DNA from: Gammaproteobacteria bacterium
GTDB lineage: Bacteria; Pseudomonadota; Gammaproteobacteria; Steroidobacterales; PWYM01
NCBI GenBank assembly: GCA_003567475.1
Contig: PWZL01000042.1
Span: 1 to 53,826 of the forward strand
Direction: 5' to 3'
Length of the DNA: 53,826 nt
Numbering within the stretch: position 1 is the first letter of the stretch; each line of letters opens with the position of its first letter. The notes below the pieces were generated by a model that had not been told where the DNA came from, made no database searches, and was given only the letters and a program-made list of their open reading frames with translations. The translations under genes were made by a program, and so were the position numbers. Below, piece by piece: positions 8,460 through 16,486 of the stretch.

Positions 8460-9152
8460 ATGACAGGCAAAACCATATTGATCGTTGAAGATGAGAAGGC
8501 TATCCGCGAGATGCTCGTCTTCAATCTGGGTCGCGCCGGGTTCACTTTGCGCGAAGCGGTTGATGGCCACAGCGCCCGCAGCCTCGTCGCTGATCGCTTT
8601 CCTGACATGATCCTGATGGACTGGATGCTGCCCGATATCAGCGGCCTCGAGCTGACTCGACAGTTCAAGCGTGACGAGGCCACACGCGAGATTCCGATCG
8701 TCATGCTCACCGCCCGCGCCGAAGAGGATGACCGCGTGGCCGGTCTGGAGGGCGGCGCCGATGATTACATCGTCAAGCCGTTTTCTCCGCGCGAACTGCT
8801 GGCGAGGGTCAACGCCGTCATGCGTCGCTACGGCGGTGGCGGTGATGAGGTGATCTCAATCGGGGGCCTCACGCTCGATGCCGCAGGCCACCGCGTCAGC
8901 GTCGGCGATGTTGCGGTGGCGCTGGGGCCAACGGAATATCGTCTGCTCAGTTTTTTCATGCAGCATCCCGATCGCGTTTACAGCCGGACGCAGCTGCTCG
9001 ACCGGGTCTGGGGCGGAAACGTCTATGTCGAGGAGCGCACGGTGGACGTGCATATCCGCCGCCTGCGCAAGGCGCTCACCCCCTCCGGCTGTGACCGCTT
9101 GATCCAGACTGTACGCGGCGCGGGCTATCGTTTCTCGGCACGGGAGGGTTGA
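8460..9152 (+). CDS. phoB: phosphate regulon response regulator PhoB
   Basis: An OmpR-class response regulator of 230 residues, the usual PhoB length. The receiver domain has acidic residues E10-D11-E12, the phospho-acceptor D54 (MDWMLPD), T84 and K106. The winged-helix output domain includes [26 protein letters not shown] and [14 protein letters not shown] and the placement next to phoR identify PhoB among OmpR-like proteins. ATG 8460, with GAGAG just upstream, is preferred to an in-frame GTG at 8442. The stop overlaps the phoR start as TGATG. Confidence 0.95.
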   Translation: MTGKTILIVEDEKAIREMLVFNLGRAGFTLREAVDGHSARSLVADRFPDMILMDWMLPDISGLELTRQFKRDEATREIPIVMLTARAEEDDRVAGLEGGADDYIVKPFSPRELLARVNAVMRRYGGGGDEVISIGGLTLDAAGHRVSVGDVAVALGPTEYRLLSFFMQHPDRVYSRTQLLDRVWGGNVYVEERTVDVHIRRLRKALTPSGCDRLIQTVRGAGYRFSAREG

Positions 9153-10477
9153 TGGGTCCGGGCGTGCTGCCAGCGCTCGGTTGGCGCGTCGCTCTTGCAT
9201 TCCTGGCAGCGCTGTTCCTGGGACTGGTGCTCGGCGGTCTTGCGTGGTGGCTGTTCGCGGCAGCCCTGGGTCTCTTTCTCCACCTGGCCTATGCGCTCTC
9301 GGGTCTGGAGCAGTGGCTGCGCACGGGCAAGCGCCGCAGCCGGGCGGCCGCCGACGGAATTCTGGGGGTCATCTATGCCGACATCGTGCAGCTCAAGCAG
9401 CGCGCGAGGCGGCGCAAGAAACGCTTTCACCGACTGCTCCGCGAGGTGCGCGATTCCACCGATGCGATGCACGACGGCGGCGTCATTCTCAACGCCGAGA
9501 TGGAGATCGCCTGGCTGAACGATGCCGCCAGTCGGCTGCTGGGGCTGGACCCTGGCCGTGATCAGGGCCAGCACATCACCAACCTGGTTCGGCATCCGAA
9601 TTTTGTGGCCTATATCGAGGAGGGCGAATTCAGCGAGAAGCTCAGGATGCCCGGGCCACTTCGCAATACCCACCTCTCGGTGCAGCTCATCCCCTACGGC
9701 AACCAGCAGAAGCTGCTGATCGCGCAGGATGTGACCCGCGAAGTGCGCCTGGAACACATGCGCCGGGATTTCGTCGCCAACGTCTCGCATGAGCTGCGCT
9801 CGCCGCTGACCGTGATCGCAGGCTACCTCGAGAGTCTTGGCGATGAGACCAGTCTTGATGACGTGTGGCGCGAACCGGTGGCCGAGATGCAGCGGCAGGT
9901 GGCGCGCATGAACTCCATCGTCCACGATCTGATCACACTGTCCCGCCTGGAGGCCGCCGAGCACCCGGCCGGGCAGGAGCCGGTGGATGTTCCGGGCATG
10001 CTGCAGCAGCTGCACCGCGACGCCCTTGCCCGGCGGGAACGACCGGCGGATCTGTCGCTGCGGCTGGAGACCTCGGCGCTGGTCCGCGGTGAGGAGCAGG
10101 AGCTGCATTCGGTGTTCAGCAACCTGTTGAACAATGCCCTGCGGTTTACGCCGGCAGACGGGCGCATCGAGTGTCGCTGGTGGCAGGATGAGGACGGGCT
10201 GCACTGCAGCGTCACCGATACCGGCATCGGGATCCCCGAGGCGCTGATCCCCCGAATCACCGAGCGGTTTTTCCGGGTCGATTCCGGCCGTGCACGCGAA
10301 GTGGGCGGGACAGGGCTTGGCCTGGCGATCGTCAAGCATGCGCTGCTGCGCCATGGCGGGCAGCTCGAGATCCACAGCCGTCCGGGTGAGGGCAGCCGCT
10401 TCACTTGCCATTTCCCGCCGTCGCGGGCCGTCCTGCCGGCCTCCGCGGTCTCTCAGGAGAGCGATGAGGCGCCCTGA
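9152..10477 (+). CDS. phoR: phosphate regulon sensor histidine kinase PhoR
   Basis: A membrane-bound sensor kinase of 441 residues. Two closely spaced hydrophobic segments (about 10-30 and 31-50) leave almost no periplasmic loop, as expected for PhoR, which senses phosphate through PstSCAB and PhoU. A PAS domain spans about 98-195. The H-box VSHELRSPLT places the phospho-His at 213. Downstream are the N-box (NLLNNALRFTP), G1 (DTGIGIP), F-box (ERFFRVD) and G2 (GGTGLGLAI). ATG 9152 follows GGGAGGG and overlaps the phoB stop by one base; an in-frame TTG three bases earlier is less likely. Confidence 0.95.
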   Translation: MGPGVLPALGWRVALAFLAALFLGLVLGGLAWWLFAAALGLFLHLAYALSGLEQWLRTGKRRSRAAADGILGVIYADIVQLKQRARRRKKRFHRLLREVRDSTDAMHDGGVILNAEMEIAWLNDAASRLLGLDPGRDQGQHITNLVRHPNFVAYIEEGEFSEKLRMPGPLRNTHLSVQLIPYGNQQKLLIAQDVTREVRLEHMRRDFVANVSHELRSPLTVIAGYLESLGDETSLDDVWREPVAEMQRQVARMNSIVHDLITLSRLEAAEHPAGQEPVDVPGMLQQLHRDALARRERPADLSLRLETSALVRGEEQELHSVFSNLLNNALRFTPADGRIECRWWQDEDGLHCSVTDTGIGIPEALIPRITERFFRVDSGRAREVGGTGLGLAIVKHALLRHGGQLEIHSRPGEGSRFTCHFPPSRAVLPASAVSQESDEAP

Positions 10478-10530
10478 GGCCTGGCGTTTCGCGGGATAAT
10501 CGACTTGCACCGGCAGGCCGCAGTGGTAGT

Positions 10531-10546
10531 CTGCCGTCGGCGGCAG
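10531..10546 (+). terminator. hairpin with competing partner in the phoR-phoU gap
   Basis: CTGCCG, a TCGG loop and CGGCAG form a perfect six-pair stem. An extra copy of CGGCAG at 10511-10516 could pair with the same CTGCCG (14-nt loop), so two exclusive folds exist. No U-tract follows. It may slow transcription into phoU or shape the phoU leader. Confidence 0.35.
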
Positions 10547-10574
10547 GTCACGATCGTGTCGCCAGGAGAACTGC

Positions 10575-11309
10575 ATGGATACGTCTGATTTGGGGCACCA
10601 CATCTCCTCGCGCTTCAACGAGGATCTCGACCGGCTGCGCAACAGCGTGCTTGCCATGGGTGGACTGGTCGAGTCGCAGCTGCAGCGTGCGGTCGAGGCG
10701 GTGGTGCGCGGCGACAGCGAACTCGGTCTTGAGGTCGCACGTGACGACCAGCGCGTCGATCGGATGGAAGTGGAGATCGACCACGCCTGCAGCCGGATCA
10801 TCGCCACCCGTCAGCCGGCGGCCGGTGACTTGCGTCTGATCATGGCCATCATCAAGGCGATCACCGACCTCGAACGCATCGGCGATGAGGCCGAGAAGAT
10901 TGCCACGCTGGCGACCCGGCTGGCCACCATGGAGCGCCCGGTGGACCGCTATCGCGAGCTGGCCAGTCTTGCCGGCCAGGTGCAGGAAATGCTGCGCGCT
11001 GCGCTGGATGCCCTGGCCCGCCTCGATGCCAAGGCGGCCGTTCAGACCCTGGCGATGGACGAGCAGGTCGACCGTGAGTACGACAGCATCACGCGCCAGT
11101 GCATCACTTTCATGATGGAGGATCCGCGCACCATCAGCCGGGTGATGAACGTCACCTGGGTGGCGCGCTCGCTGGAGCGGATCGGCGACCATGCGAAGAA
11201 CATCTGCGAATACGTGGTCTACATGGTCCACGGCCGTGATGTGCGGCACCTCGACCAGGCGAAGGTGGCCAGCGAGGTGGCCGGTCGGGCCGCTGAGGGG
11301 CAGGGCTGA
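10575..11309 (+). CDS. phoU: phosphate signalling complex protein PhoU
   Basis: A negative regulator linking the Pst transporter to PhoR; cytoplasmic. The protein is 244 residues with two PhoU repeats, each bearing a metal-binding helix: DLERIGDEAEKIA in the first and SLERIGDHAKNICE in the second. AGGAG lies about 6 nt before ATG 10575. The pst transporter genes that usually accompany phoU are not adjacent; instead phoU follows phoBR and overlaps dsbB by one base. Confidence 0.95.
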   Translation: MDTSDLGHHISSRFNEDLDRLRNSVLAMGGLVESQLQRAVEAVVRGDSELGLEVARDDQRVDRMEVEIDHACSRIIATRQPAAGDLRLIMAIIKAITDLERIGDEAEKIATLATRLATMERPVDRYRELASLAGQVQEMLRAALDALARLDAKAAVQTLAMDEQVDREYDSITRQCITFMMEDPRTISRVMNVTWVARSLERIGDHAKNICEYVVYMVHGRDVRHLDQAKVASEVAGRAAEGQG

Positions 11310-11848
11310 TGGACTGGCTGCGCAACCGTCGGCGGGTCAATCTGCTGGGCTTTGGCGCCTGCGTGGCGCTGATGGCCTATGCGCTCTATGCCGAGCTGGT
11401 GCTGGGTCTGGAGCCGTGTCCGCTGTGCGTGTTCCAGCGCCTGGCCGTAATCGCGCTCGGCCTGGTGTTCCTGGTGGCCGCACTGCACCACCCGCGCGGC
11501 CGGCTCGCGGCGCGGCTTTACGCCGGTGCGCTCGCGCTGGCGGCCGGCAGCGGAATCGCGATCGCCGGCCAGCATGTGCGCTTGCAGAACCTGCCTGCAG
11601 ACCAAGTGCCGGCGTGTGGCCCCGGGCTGGATTTCATGCTCGATGTGTTTCCTCTGCACGAGGACATCGCCATGGTGTTCACGGGGTCAGGCGAATGCGC
11701 GGAGATCGACTGGGCCTTGCTTGGCCTGTCCATGCCGGCGTGGGTGCTGCTGGCCTGTCTGGGCCTGGGTCTGTTTGGCGTGCTGGGCAACTGGCTGGGG
11801 GCATCGGGCACCACCGACCACACCCCGGCAGGGCGAGCCCTGCCGTAA
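11309..11848 (+). CDS. dsbB: disulfide bond formation protein B
   Basis: An inner-membrane quinone reductase that reoxidises periplasmic DsbA. The protein is 179 residues with four predicted TM helices. The first Cys pair is C37-C40 (EPCPLCVFQR, the family signature with the quinone-contact Arg). The second pair is C103 and C130 in the second periplasmic loop. The start codon overlaps the phoU stop (TGATG). The last codons form an eight-pair hairpin. DsbA is not in the window. Confidence 0.94.
   Translation: MDWLRNRRRVNLLGFGACVALMAYALYAELVLGLEPCPLCVFQRLAVIALGLVFLVAALHHPRGRLAARLYAGALALAAGSGIAIAGQHVRLQNLPADQVPACGPGLDFMLDVFPLHEDIAMVFTGSGECAEIDWALLGLSMPAWVLLACLGLGLFGVLGNWLGASGTTDHTPAGRALP
11826..11845. 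terminator. hairpin in the last codons of dsbB, convergent junction
   Basis: CGGCAGGG, loop CGAG, CCCTGCCG: eight perfect pairs ending directly before the dsbB TAA. No T-run follows. The position between convergent dsbB and the DUF2780-like gene suggests a bidirectional terminator or RNA 3'-end protector. Confidence 0.5.
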
Positions 11849-11879
11849 GTGCAGATGGGGGTTGCGGCGACCGCGGGCG

Positions 11880-12254
11880 TCAGCGTCTGAGGGCCTGTTG
11901 CAGCAGGGCGTCGATCCCGGCGCCGCCGTGTTGCTGCACATACCCCATGATGACCGGGATGAATTTCTGGACCATGCCGGTGTCCATGCCCAGTTTGGAG
12001 AAGCCGCTGGCCAGCCCGGCGAGATCACCGGCCCGTCCGCCGACCATTTTCCCGAGCATCCCAAGTGCTCCGCCGCCGGCCGGTACGGCAGCCAGCAGTC
12101 CGTCGATGCCGGGTACCGTTTTGGCAATCTCTGCGAACTGCTCGCCAGAGAGCTTGTCCCGCGCCAGTGACAGCAGCAGTCCGGCACCGCCGCTCGCCTG
12201 CTGCTCGCTGACACCGAGTTGTGAAGTCAGCTGGCTGACCAGAGTGTTGTTCAT
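11880..12254 (-). CDS. DUF2780-like (VcgC/VcgE) small protein
   Basis: A protein of 124 residues with no signal peptide. The pattern matches what I recall of DUF2780: an N-terminal QLTSQLGVSEQQASGGAG, then GEQFAEIAKTVPGIDGLLAAVP, a Gly/Ala-rich linker, and FSKLGMDTGMVQKFIPVIMGYV with a helical C-terminus. Function is unknown. A strong GGAGGGAAA ribosome site precedes ATG 12254. It follows the DUF4332-like gene in the same direction by 43 nt, so the two may be co-transcribed. Confidence 0.8.
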   Translation of the reverse strand: MNNTLVSQLTSQLGVSEQQASGGAGLLLSLARDKLSGEQFAEIAKTVPGIDGLLAAVPAGGGALGMLGKMVGGRAGDLAGLASGFSKLGMDTGMVQKFIPVIMGYVQQHGGAGIDALLQQALRR

Positions 12255-12297
12255 CGTTTCCCTCCTCGGAATGCCGAGTGGTCATGCCGCCTGAAGC

Positions 12298-12708
12298 TCA
12301 ATACTGCAGAACGCGCGGCAGGGTTTTTGCCTGGGTGACCCACTTGGTGACTTCCGCCGTGGTCGGGACCCGACGAGTGAGTTTTTTCTTCTCGTTGGCC
12401 TCTGCCATCGCCTGGGCGAGGTTTGCCGCGTTGCGCTGCGCAAGTTCCGGCACGGTATCGACGCCCGCCTCTTCAAGCAGTTCGGCATATTCGGAACCGA
12501 CGCCGTTGATCCGGTAGAGATCGGCCATGTTCGCCCACTTCAACAGCCGCTTCGGCGAGACGGCCGCCTTCTCGGCGAGTGCCGCGCGCTGCTTGGCCGT
12601 GGCGCAGGCCGCGAGCAGCGTATCGGTATCCTTGATCCCCGCCGCGCGCAGTTTCTCGCCGCGGACCTTGCCGACGCCCTCGAGATCCTCGATTCGGTAA
12701 TTGGCCAT
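12298..12708 (-). CDS. DUF4332-like helix-hairpin-helix protein
   Basis: A protein of 136 residues built from two helix-hairpin-helix-like units: IEDLEGVGKVRGEKLRAAGI near the N-terminus and LYRINGVGSEYAELLEEAGV near residues 63-83. EGVG and NGVG are the hairpin turns, a layout typical of DUF4332. Such folds bind DNA non-specifically, but no function is established here. The start at ATG 12708 gives the conserved MANYRIEDLEG opening; the ribosome site is poor, and an in-frame GTG 60 nt upstream is a less likely start. Confidence 0.78.
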   Translation of the reverse strand: MANYRIEDLEGVGKVRGEKLRAAGIKDTDTLLAACATAKQRAALAEKAAVSPKRLLKWANMADLYRINGVGSEYAELLEEAGVDTVPELAQRNAANLAQAMAEANEKKKLTRRVPTTAEVTKWVTQAKTLPRVLQY

Positions 12709-12788
12709 GTGGTCATGCGCCTGTTTTCGTCTGATTGTTTTGATGGAGAACACGCCGTCGCGGCACAAGGCCGTGGGAGGACGCGCCA

Positions 12789-12824
12789 GCCTGCGGCGTC
12801 GCGCAAGGGGCGGTCGCCGCAGGC
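12789..12824. terminator. ten-pair inverted repeat downstream of dapE
   Basis: GCCTGCGGCG and CGCCGCAGGC pair perfectly around a 16-nt loop, about 65 nt past the dapE stop on the minus strand. There is no T-run. It could end the dap operon transcript, or lie in the leader of the DUF4332-like gene. The rest of the 12709-12889 gap shows only a minor hairpin near 12860. Confidence 0.4.
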
Positions 12825-12889
12825 AGGAGCCTAGTCCCGCTGGGCGGAAGTCGCGATTACGGAAAACCGTGACACGGGCCGCGCTGCGC

Positions 12890-14014
12890 TCAGCCCAGCA
12901 GGCGCGTCAGGATGGCGGCATACGTTCGACGCAGGCGCTCGATGTCCTCGACGCGGACATGCTCGTCGATCTTGTGGATGCTGGCGTTCACCGGGCCCAG
13001 TTCGATCACATCCACCCCATGCGGGGCGATGAAGCGCCCGTCCGAGGTGCCTCCGCCGGTCGACAATTCCGTCGCGGTGCCCAGCGTCTCGGCAATGGCC
13101 TGTTGTACGGCGGCGGTCAGGGGACCCTCGCGAGTCAGGAAGGGCTCACCCGCAAGCCGCCATTCCAGCGTGTAATCGAGGCCGAGTTGAGTCAGCAATG
13201 ACTCGACATGGGCCGCCAGCGACGCGTGCGTCCATTGGGTGGAATAGCGGAAATTGAAGCGGGCGCGGAGCGTGCCCGGCACCACGTTGGGTGCGCCGGC
13301 GCCAGCCTCCACCCATACGGTCTGGAAGCTGGTCGGCGGGAAGAAGGCGTTGCCTTCGTCCAGTGGCTGCGCCGCCAACGAGGCCGTGAAACGCGCGAAG
13401 TCGTGGATCGGGTTGCGCACCAGTGCCGGGTAGGCGACATGGCCCTGCACCCCGTGCACGGTGATGATGCCGGAGAGTGAGCCGCGTCGCCCGACCCGGA
13501 CCGTATCGCCCAGCGTGCGATGGCTGGACGGTTCGCCGACCACGCACCAGTCGATCCGTTCGCCGCGTGCCGCCAGCGTCTCCATCACCTTGACCGTGCC
13601 GTCGGTCGCCGGGCCTTCCTCATCACTGGTGATCAGGAAGGCAATCGACCCGCGCGGTTGCGGGTGCGCGGCAAGAAAATCCTCGACCGCGCCGACCATG
13701 GCCGCCAGGCTGGCTTTCATGTCGGCGGCGCCGCGGCCGTACAGCAGCCCGTCACGAATCTCCGGTGTGAACGGGTCCAGGCTCCACTGCTCCAGCGGGC
13801 CGGGCGGGACGACATCGGTATGGCCCGCAAAACACAGCACCGGGCCGCTGTTGCCGCGGCGGGCCCAGAGGTTATCCGTGTCGCCGAAGCGCAGCGGTTC
13901 GAGCCGGAAACCCAGGCGCTCGAGGTGTTCGCCGAGCAGCGTCTGGCAGCCTGCATCCTGCGGGGTGACCGAGGGCCGACGGATGAGCTCGCGGGTGAGT
14001 TCTACGCTGTCCAT
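12890..14014 (-). CDS. dapE: succinyl-diaminopimelate desuccinylase
   Basis: Hydrolyses N-succinyl-LL-diaminopimelate to LL-DAP and succinate, feeding lysine and peptidoglycan. The protein is 374 residues (family about 375). The di-zinc M20 site is visible: H65 and D67 (AGHTDVV), D98 ([10 protein letters not shown]), catalytic E132 with E133 (TSDEEGPA), and a late His in ASIHKIDE. Three in-frame ATGs cluster here; 14014 is chosen because GGAAGG lies 9 nt upstream. Last gene of the minus-strand map-glnD-dapC-dapD-ArsC-like-dapE run. Confidence 0.95.
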   Translation of the reverse strand: MDSVELTRELIRRPSVTPQDAGCQTLLGEHLERLGFRLEPLRFGDTDNLWARRGNSGPVLCFAGHTDVVPPGPLEQWSLDPFTPEIRDGLLYGRGAADMKASLAAMVGAVEDFLAAHPQPRGSIAFLITSDEEGPATDGTVKVMETLAARGERIDWCVVGEPSSHRTLGDTVRVGRRGSLSGIITVHGVQGHVAYPALVRNPIHDFARFTASLAAQPLDEGNAFFPPTSFQTVWVEAGAGAPNVVPGTLRARFNFRYSTQWTHASLAAHVESLLTQLGLDYTLEWRLAGEPFLTREGPLTAAVQQAIAETLGTATELSTGGGTSDGRFIAPHGVDVIELGPVNASIHKIDEHVRVEDIERLRRTYAAILTRLLG

Positions 14015-14033
14015 GCGCATCATCCTTCCCTGT

Positions 14034-14372
14034 TCAGCGCGTCTGCGCAAAGGCGAGCCAGTCCCGCTCGCGTCCGCCACAGTGTACCCGTTTACCCTCG
14101 GTCAGCACTGGCCGCTTGATCAGTGTCGGCTCGGCCGCCAGCAGGCTGAGGGTCGGTTGACGGCGCGCCGTCTCGTCCAGACCCCGCCAGGTGGTGCTAC
14201 GTCGGTTCACCAGTGCCTGCTCACCGAGTGCGTCCAGCCAGTGGCCCAGGGTGTCGGCGTCGGGCGGGGCGGCGCGCAGGTCGATGAACTCGTGCGCGAT
14301 GCCTGCGGCATCCAGCGCCTTGCGTGCGGCGCGGCAGCTGTCGCAGTGGGGCAGACCATAGAGCTTCAGCAT
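14034..14372 (-). CDS. ArsC/Spx-family thioredoxin-fold protein (YffB-like)
   Basis: A protein of 112 residues beginning [20 protein letters not shown], a thioredoxin fold with a CDSC motif (C10, C13). Later IKRPVL is the ArsC/YffB cis-Pro region. It lacks the Arg triad context of true arsenate reductase, and its place between dapD and dapE is conserved in many Proteobacteria. The role is unknown; a reductase linked to the zinc enzyme DapE is only a guess. A GTG at 14387, overlapping the dapD stop, is an alternative start. Confidence 0.82.
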   Translation of the reverse strand: MLKLYGLPHCDSCRAARKALDAAGIAHEFIDLRAAPPDADTLGHWLDALGEQALVNRRSTTWRGLDETARRQPTLSLLAAEPTLIKRPVLTEGKRVHCGGRERDWLAFAQTR

Positions 14373-14383
14373 GACGGTGGCGT

Positions 14384-15211
14384 TCACTCGGCAAGACGCA
14401 ACAGTTCGTTCAGGCTGGTCTTGGCGCGGGTCTTCTCATCGACACGCTTGACGATGATGGCGGCGTAGAGCTGGCAGCGACCGTCCGACGAGGGCAGGGT
14501 GCCGGGCACCACCACGCTCCCTGCCGGGACCCGGCCATAGCCCACCTCGTCGCGCTCGCGGTCGTAGATCCGCGTGCTCTGACCGATGAACACGCCCATC
14601 GAGATCACCGCCCCCTGTTCGACGATCACGCCCTCGACGATTTCCGAACGCGCGCCGATGAAGCAGTCGTCTTCGATGATCGTCGGGTTGGCCTGCAGGG
14701 GTTCGAGGACGCCACCGATCCCGGCGCCCCCTGACAGGTGAACATTGCGGCCGATCTGGGCGCAGCTGCCGACCGTCGCCCAGGTATCGACCATGGTGCC
14801 GGAGTCGACCCGGGCGCCGATGTTGACGTAGGAGGGCATGAGCACGACGTCGCGGGCGACGTAGGCGCCGCGCCGTACCAGCGCATCGGGCACGACCCGC
14901 ACGCCCTCGGCGCGAAAACGCGCCTCGTCGTAGCTGGCGTACTTCAAGGGGACCTTGTCGAAATAACGGGTGGTACCGCCCTGCATGGCGTGGTTGTCAT
15001 GGGTGCGGAAATACAGCAGCACGGCCTTCTTCAGCCACTGGTGCACCTGCCATTCGCCATCGAGCTTCTCGGCCACCCGAACGCGGCCTTCGTCCAGTGC
15101 CGCGATCGCCTCGCTGATGGCGGTGGCCACCTCCCCGGGCACATGGCCTGGTCGGTAACTGCCCCGTTCCTCCCAGGCCGCCTCGATGGTCTGTGCCAGT
15201 GCCTGCATCAT
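14384..15211 (-). CDS. dapD: tetrahydrodipicolinate N-succinyltransferase
   Basis: Transfers succinyl from succinyl-CoA to tetrahydrodipicolinate, the first step of the succinylase DAP branch. The protein is 275 residues, the normal length. The left-handed beta-helix hexapeptide repeats span about 110-240 ([33 protein letters not shown] is their core, given here in part). [12 protein letters not shown] and [11 protein letters not shown] are typical DapD blocks. GGGAG lies 5 nt upstream of ATG 15211; the adjacent ATG 15208 is equally possible. Confidence 0.95.
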   Translation of the reverse strand: MMQALAQTIEAAWEERGSYRPGHVPGEVATAISEAIAALDEGRVRVAEKLDGEWQVHQWLKKAVLLYFRTHDNHAMQGGTTRYFDKVPLKYASYDEARFRAEGVRVVPDALVRRGAYVARDVVLMPSYVNIGARVDSGTMVDTWATVGSCAQIGRNVHLSGGAGIGGVLEPLQANPTIIEDDCFIGARSEIVEGVIVEQGAVISMGVFIGQSTRIYDRERDEVGYGRVPAGSVVVPGTLPSSDGRCQLYAAIIVKRVDEKTRAKTSLNELLRLAE

Positions 15212-15262
15212 GCTTTCTCCCTGTCCTGCCTGAAACGTCAGTGAATTCAGCCTGCAACCGGC

Positions 15263-16486
15263 TCAGGCGGTTGCAGTGCGATGGCGGTGGTGCGCGCACC
15301 AGTCGCGAATACGTCCCGCCGCCTCCAGGCAGGCCGCGGTCTCGGCCACCAGTGACAGCCGCAGCCGCCCGTAGCCCGGATGGCCGTCAGGGGTCTCGCG
15401 GGCGAGAAAACTGCCCGGCAGCACGGTCAGGTGACACTCGCTCCACAGGGCGGCGGCCACCGCGGTGTCGTCGCCCGCCACCTGCGGCCAGAGATAGAAC
15501 CCGGCCGGCGGTCGGCGCAGCGCGAGCCACGGGGACAGCAGCGGAATCACCGCGTCGAATTTCTCACGGTAGCGCGCGCGGTTGTCGCGTACGTGGGCGT
15601 CGTCATCCCAGGCCTCGGCGCTGGCGAGCTGCGTGGCGTTGGGTACGGCACAGCCGTGGTAGGTTCGGTAGAGGGCGACTTCGCGAAGAATCTCGGCATC
15701 TCCGGCAATGAACCCCGAGCGCAGGCCTGGCAGATTCGAGCGTTTGGAGAGGCTGTGGAAGACCACGACGCGGCGATAGTCCTCACGTCCGAGCTGGCGG
15801 CAGACCTCGAGCAGCCCCGGAGGTGGGGCGGCTTCATCGAGATAGATGTCCGCGTAGCACTCGTCGGCGGCGATGAGAAAATCATGCTCGTCGGCGAGCG
15901 CCAGCACCCGCGCCAGCGTCTCGGTCGGGATCACCTCACCGGTCGGATTGCCGGGCGAACAGAGATACAGCAGCTGGACCCGGCGCCAGGTCTCCGCCGG
16001 CACGCGGTCGAAATCGGGGATGAAGCCGTTGGCCTCGGTGCAATTCAGATACAGGGGGGTGGCGCCGGCGAGCAGGGCCGCACCCTCGTAGATCTGGTAG
16101 AAGGGATTCGGCATGGCCACCAGCGCATCTTCGCGTCGCGTGACCACGGCCTGGGCAAAGGCGAACAGGGCCTCACGCGTGCCGTTGACCGGCAGCACCT
16201 GGGTGTCCGGGTCAACGGCACCTTCGCCCAGCCGATAACGGCGTTCGAGCCAGCGGGCAGCGGCTGTTCGCAGCCGTGGCAGGCCCCGCGACACGGGGTA
16301 GGCACCAAGTCCGCCCGGCAGCGCCGCGGTCAGCGCCTCGATCACGAAGCCCGGCGGGGCATGCTGGGGTTCGCCGATCGACAGCGACACGTGCGCGAGG
16401 GTCGGATCCGGTGCGCGGGCGGCGGCCTTGAGCGCAGCGAGGCGCTCGAAGGGATAGGGGTGCAATCTGCTGAGATCTGGGTTCAT
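15263..16486 (-). CDS. dapC: succinyldiaminopimelate transaminase
   Basis: A PLP-dependent aminotransferase between DapD and DapE in DAP synthesis. The protein is 407 residues, fold type I: SIGEPQHAPP near the N-terminus, NGTREALFAF (phosphate site), CSPGNPTGEVI, AADECYADIY, and HSLSKRSNLPGLRSGF with the Schiff-base Lys248. The DapC rather than ArgD type is supported by class I sequence features and by its neighbours. The ATG overlaps the glnD stop (ATGA), so the two are translationally coupled. Confidence 0.94.
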   Translation of the reverse strand: MNPDLSRLHPYPFERLAALKAAARAPDPTLAHVSLSIGEPQHAPPGFVIEALTAALPGGLGAYPVSRGLPRLRTAAARWLERRYRLGEGAVDPDTQVLPVNGTREALFAFAQAVVTRREDALVAMPNPFYQIYEGAALLAGATPLYLNCTEANGFIPDFDRVPAETWRRVQLLYLCSPGNPTGEVIPTETLARVLALADEHDFLIAADECYADIYLDEAAPPPGLLEVCRQLGREDYRRVVVFHSLSKRSNLPGLRSGFIAGDAEILREVALYRTYHGCAVPNATQLASAEAWDDDAHVRDNRARYREKFDAVIPLLSPWLALRRPPAGFYLWPQVAGDDTAVAAALWSECHLTVLPGSFLARETPDGHPGYGRLRLSLVAETAACLEAAGRIRDWCAHHRHRTATA

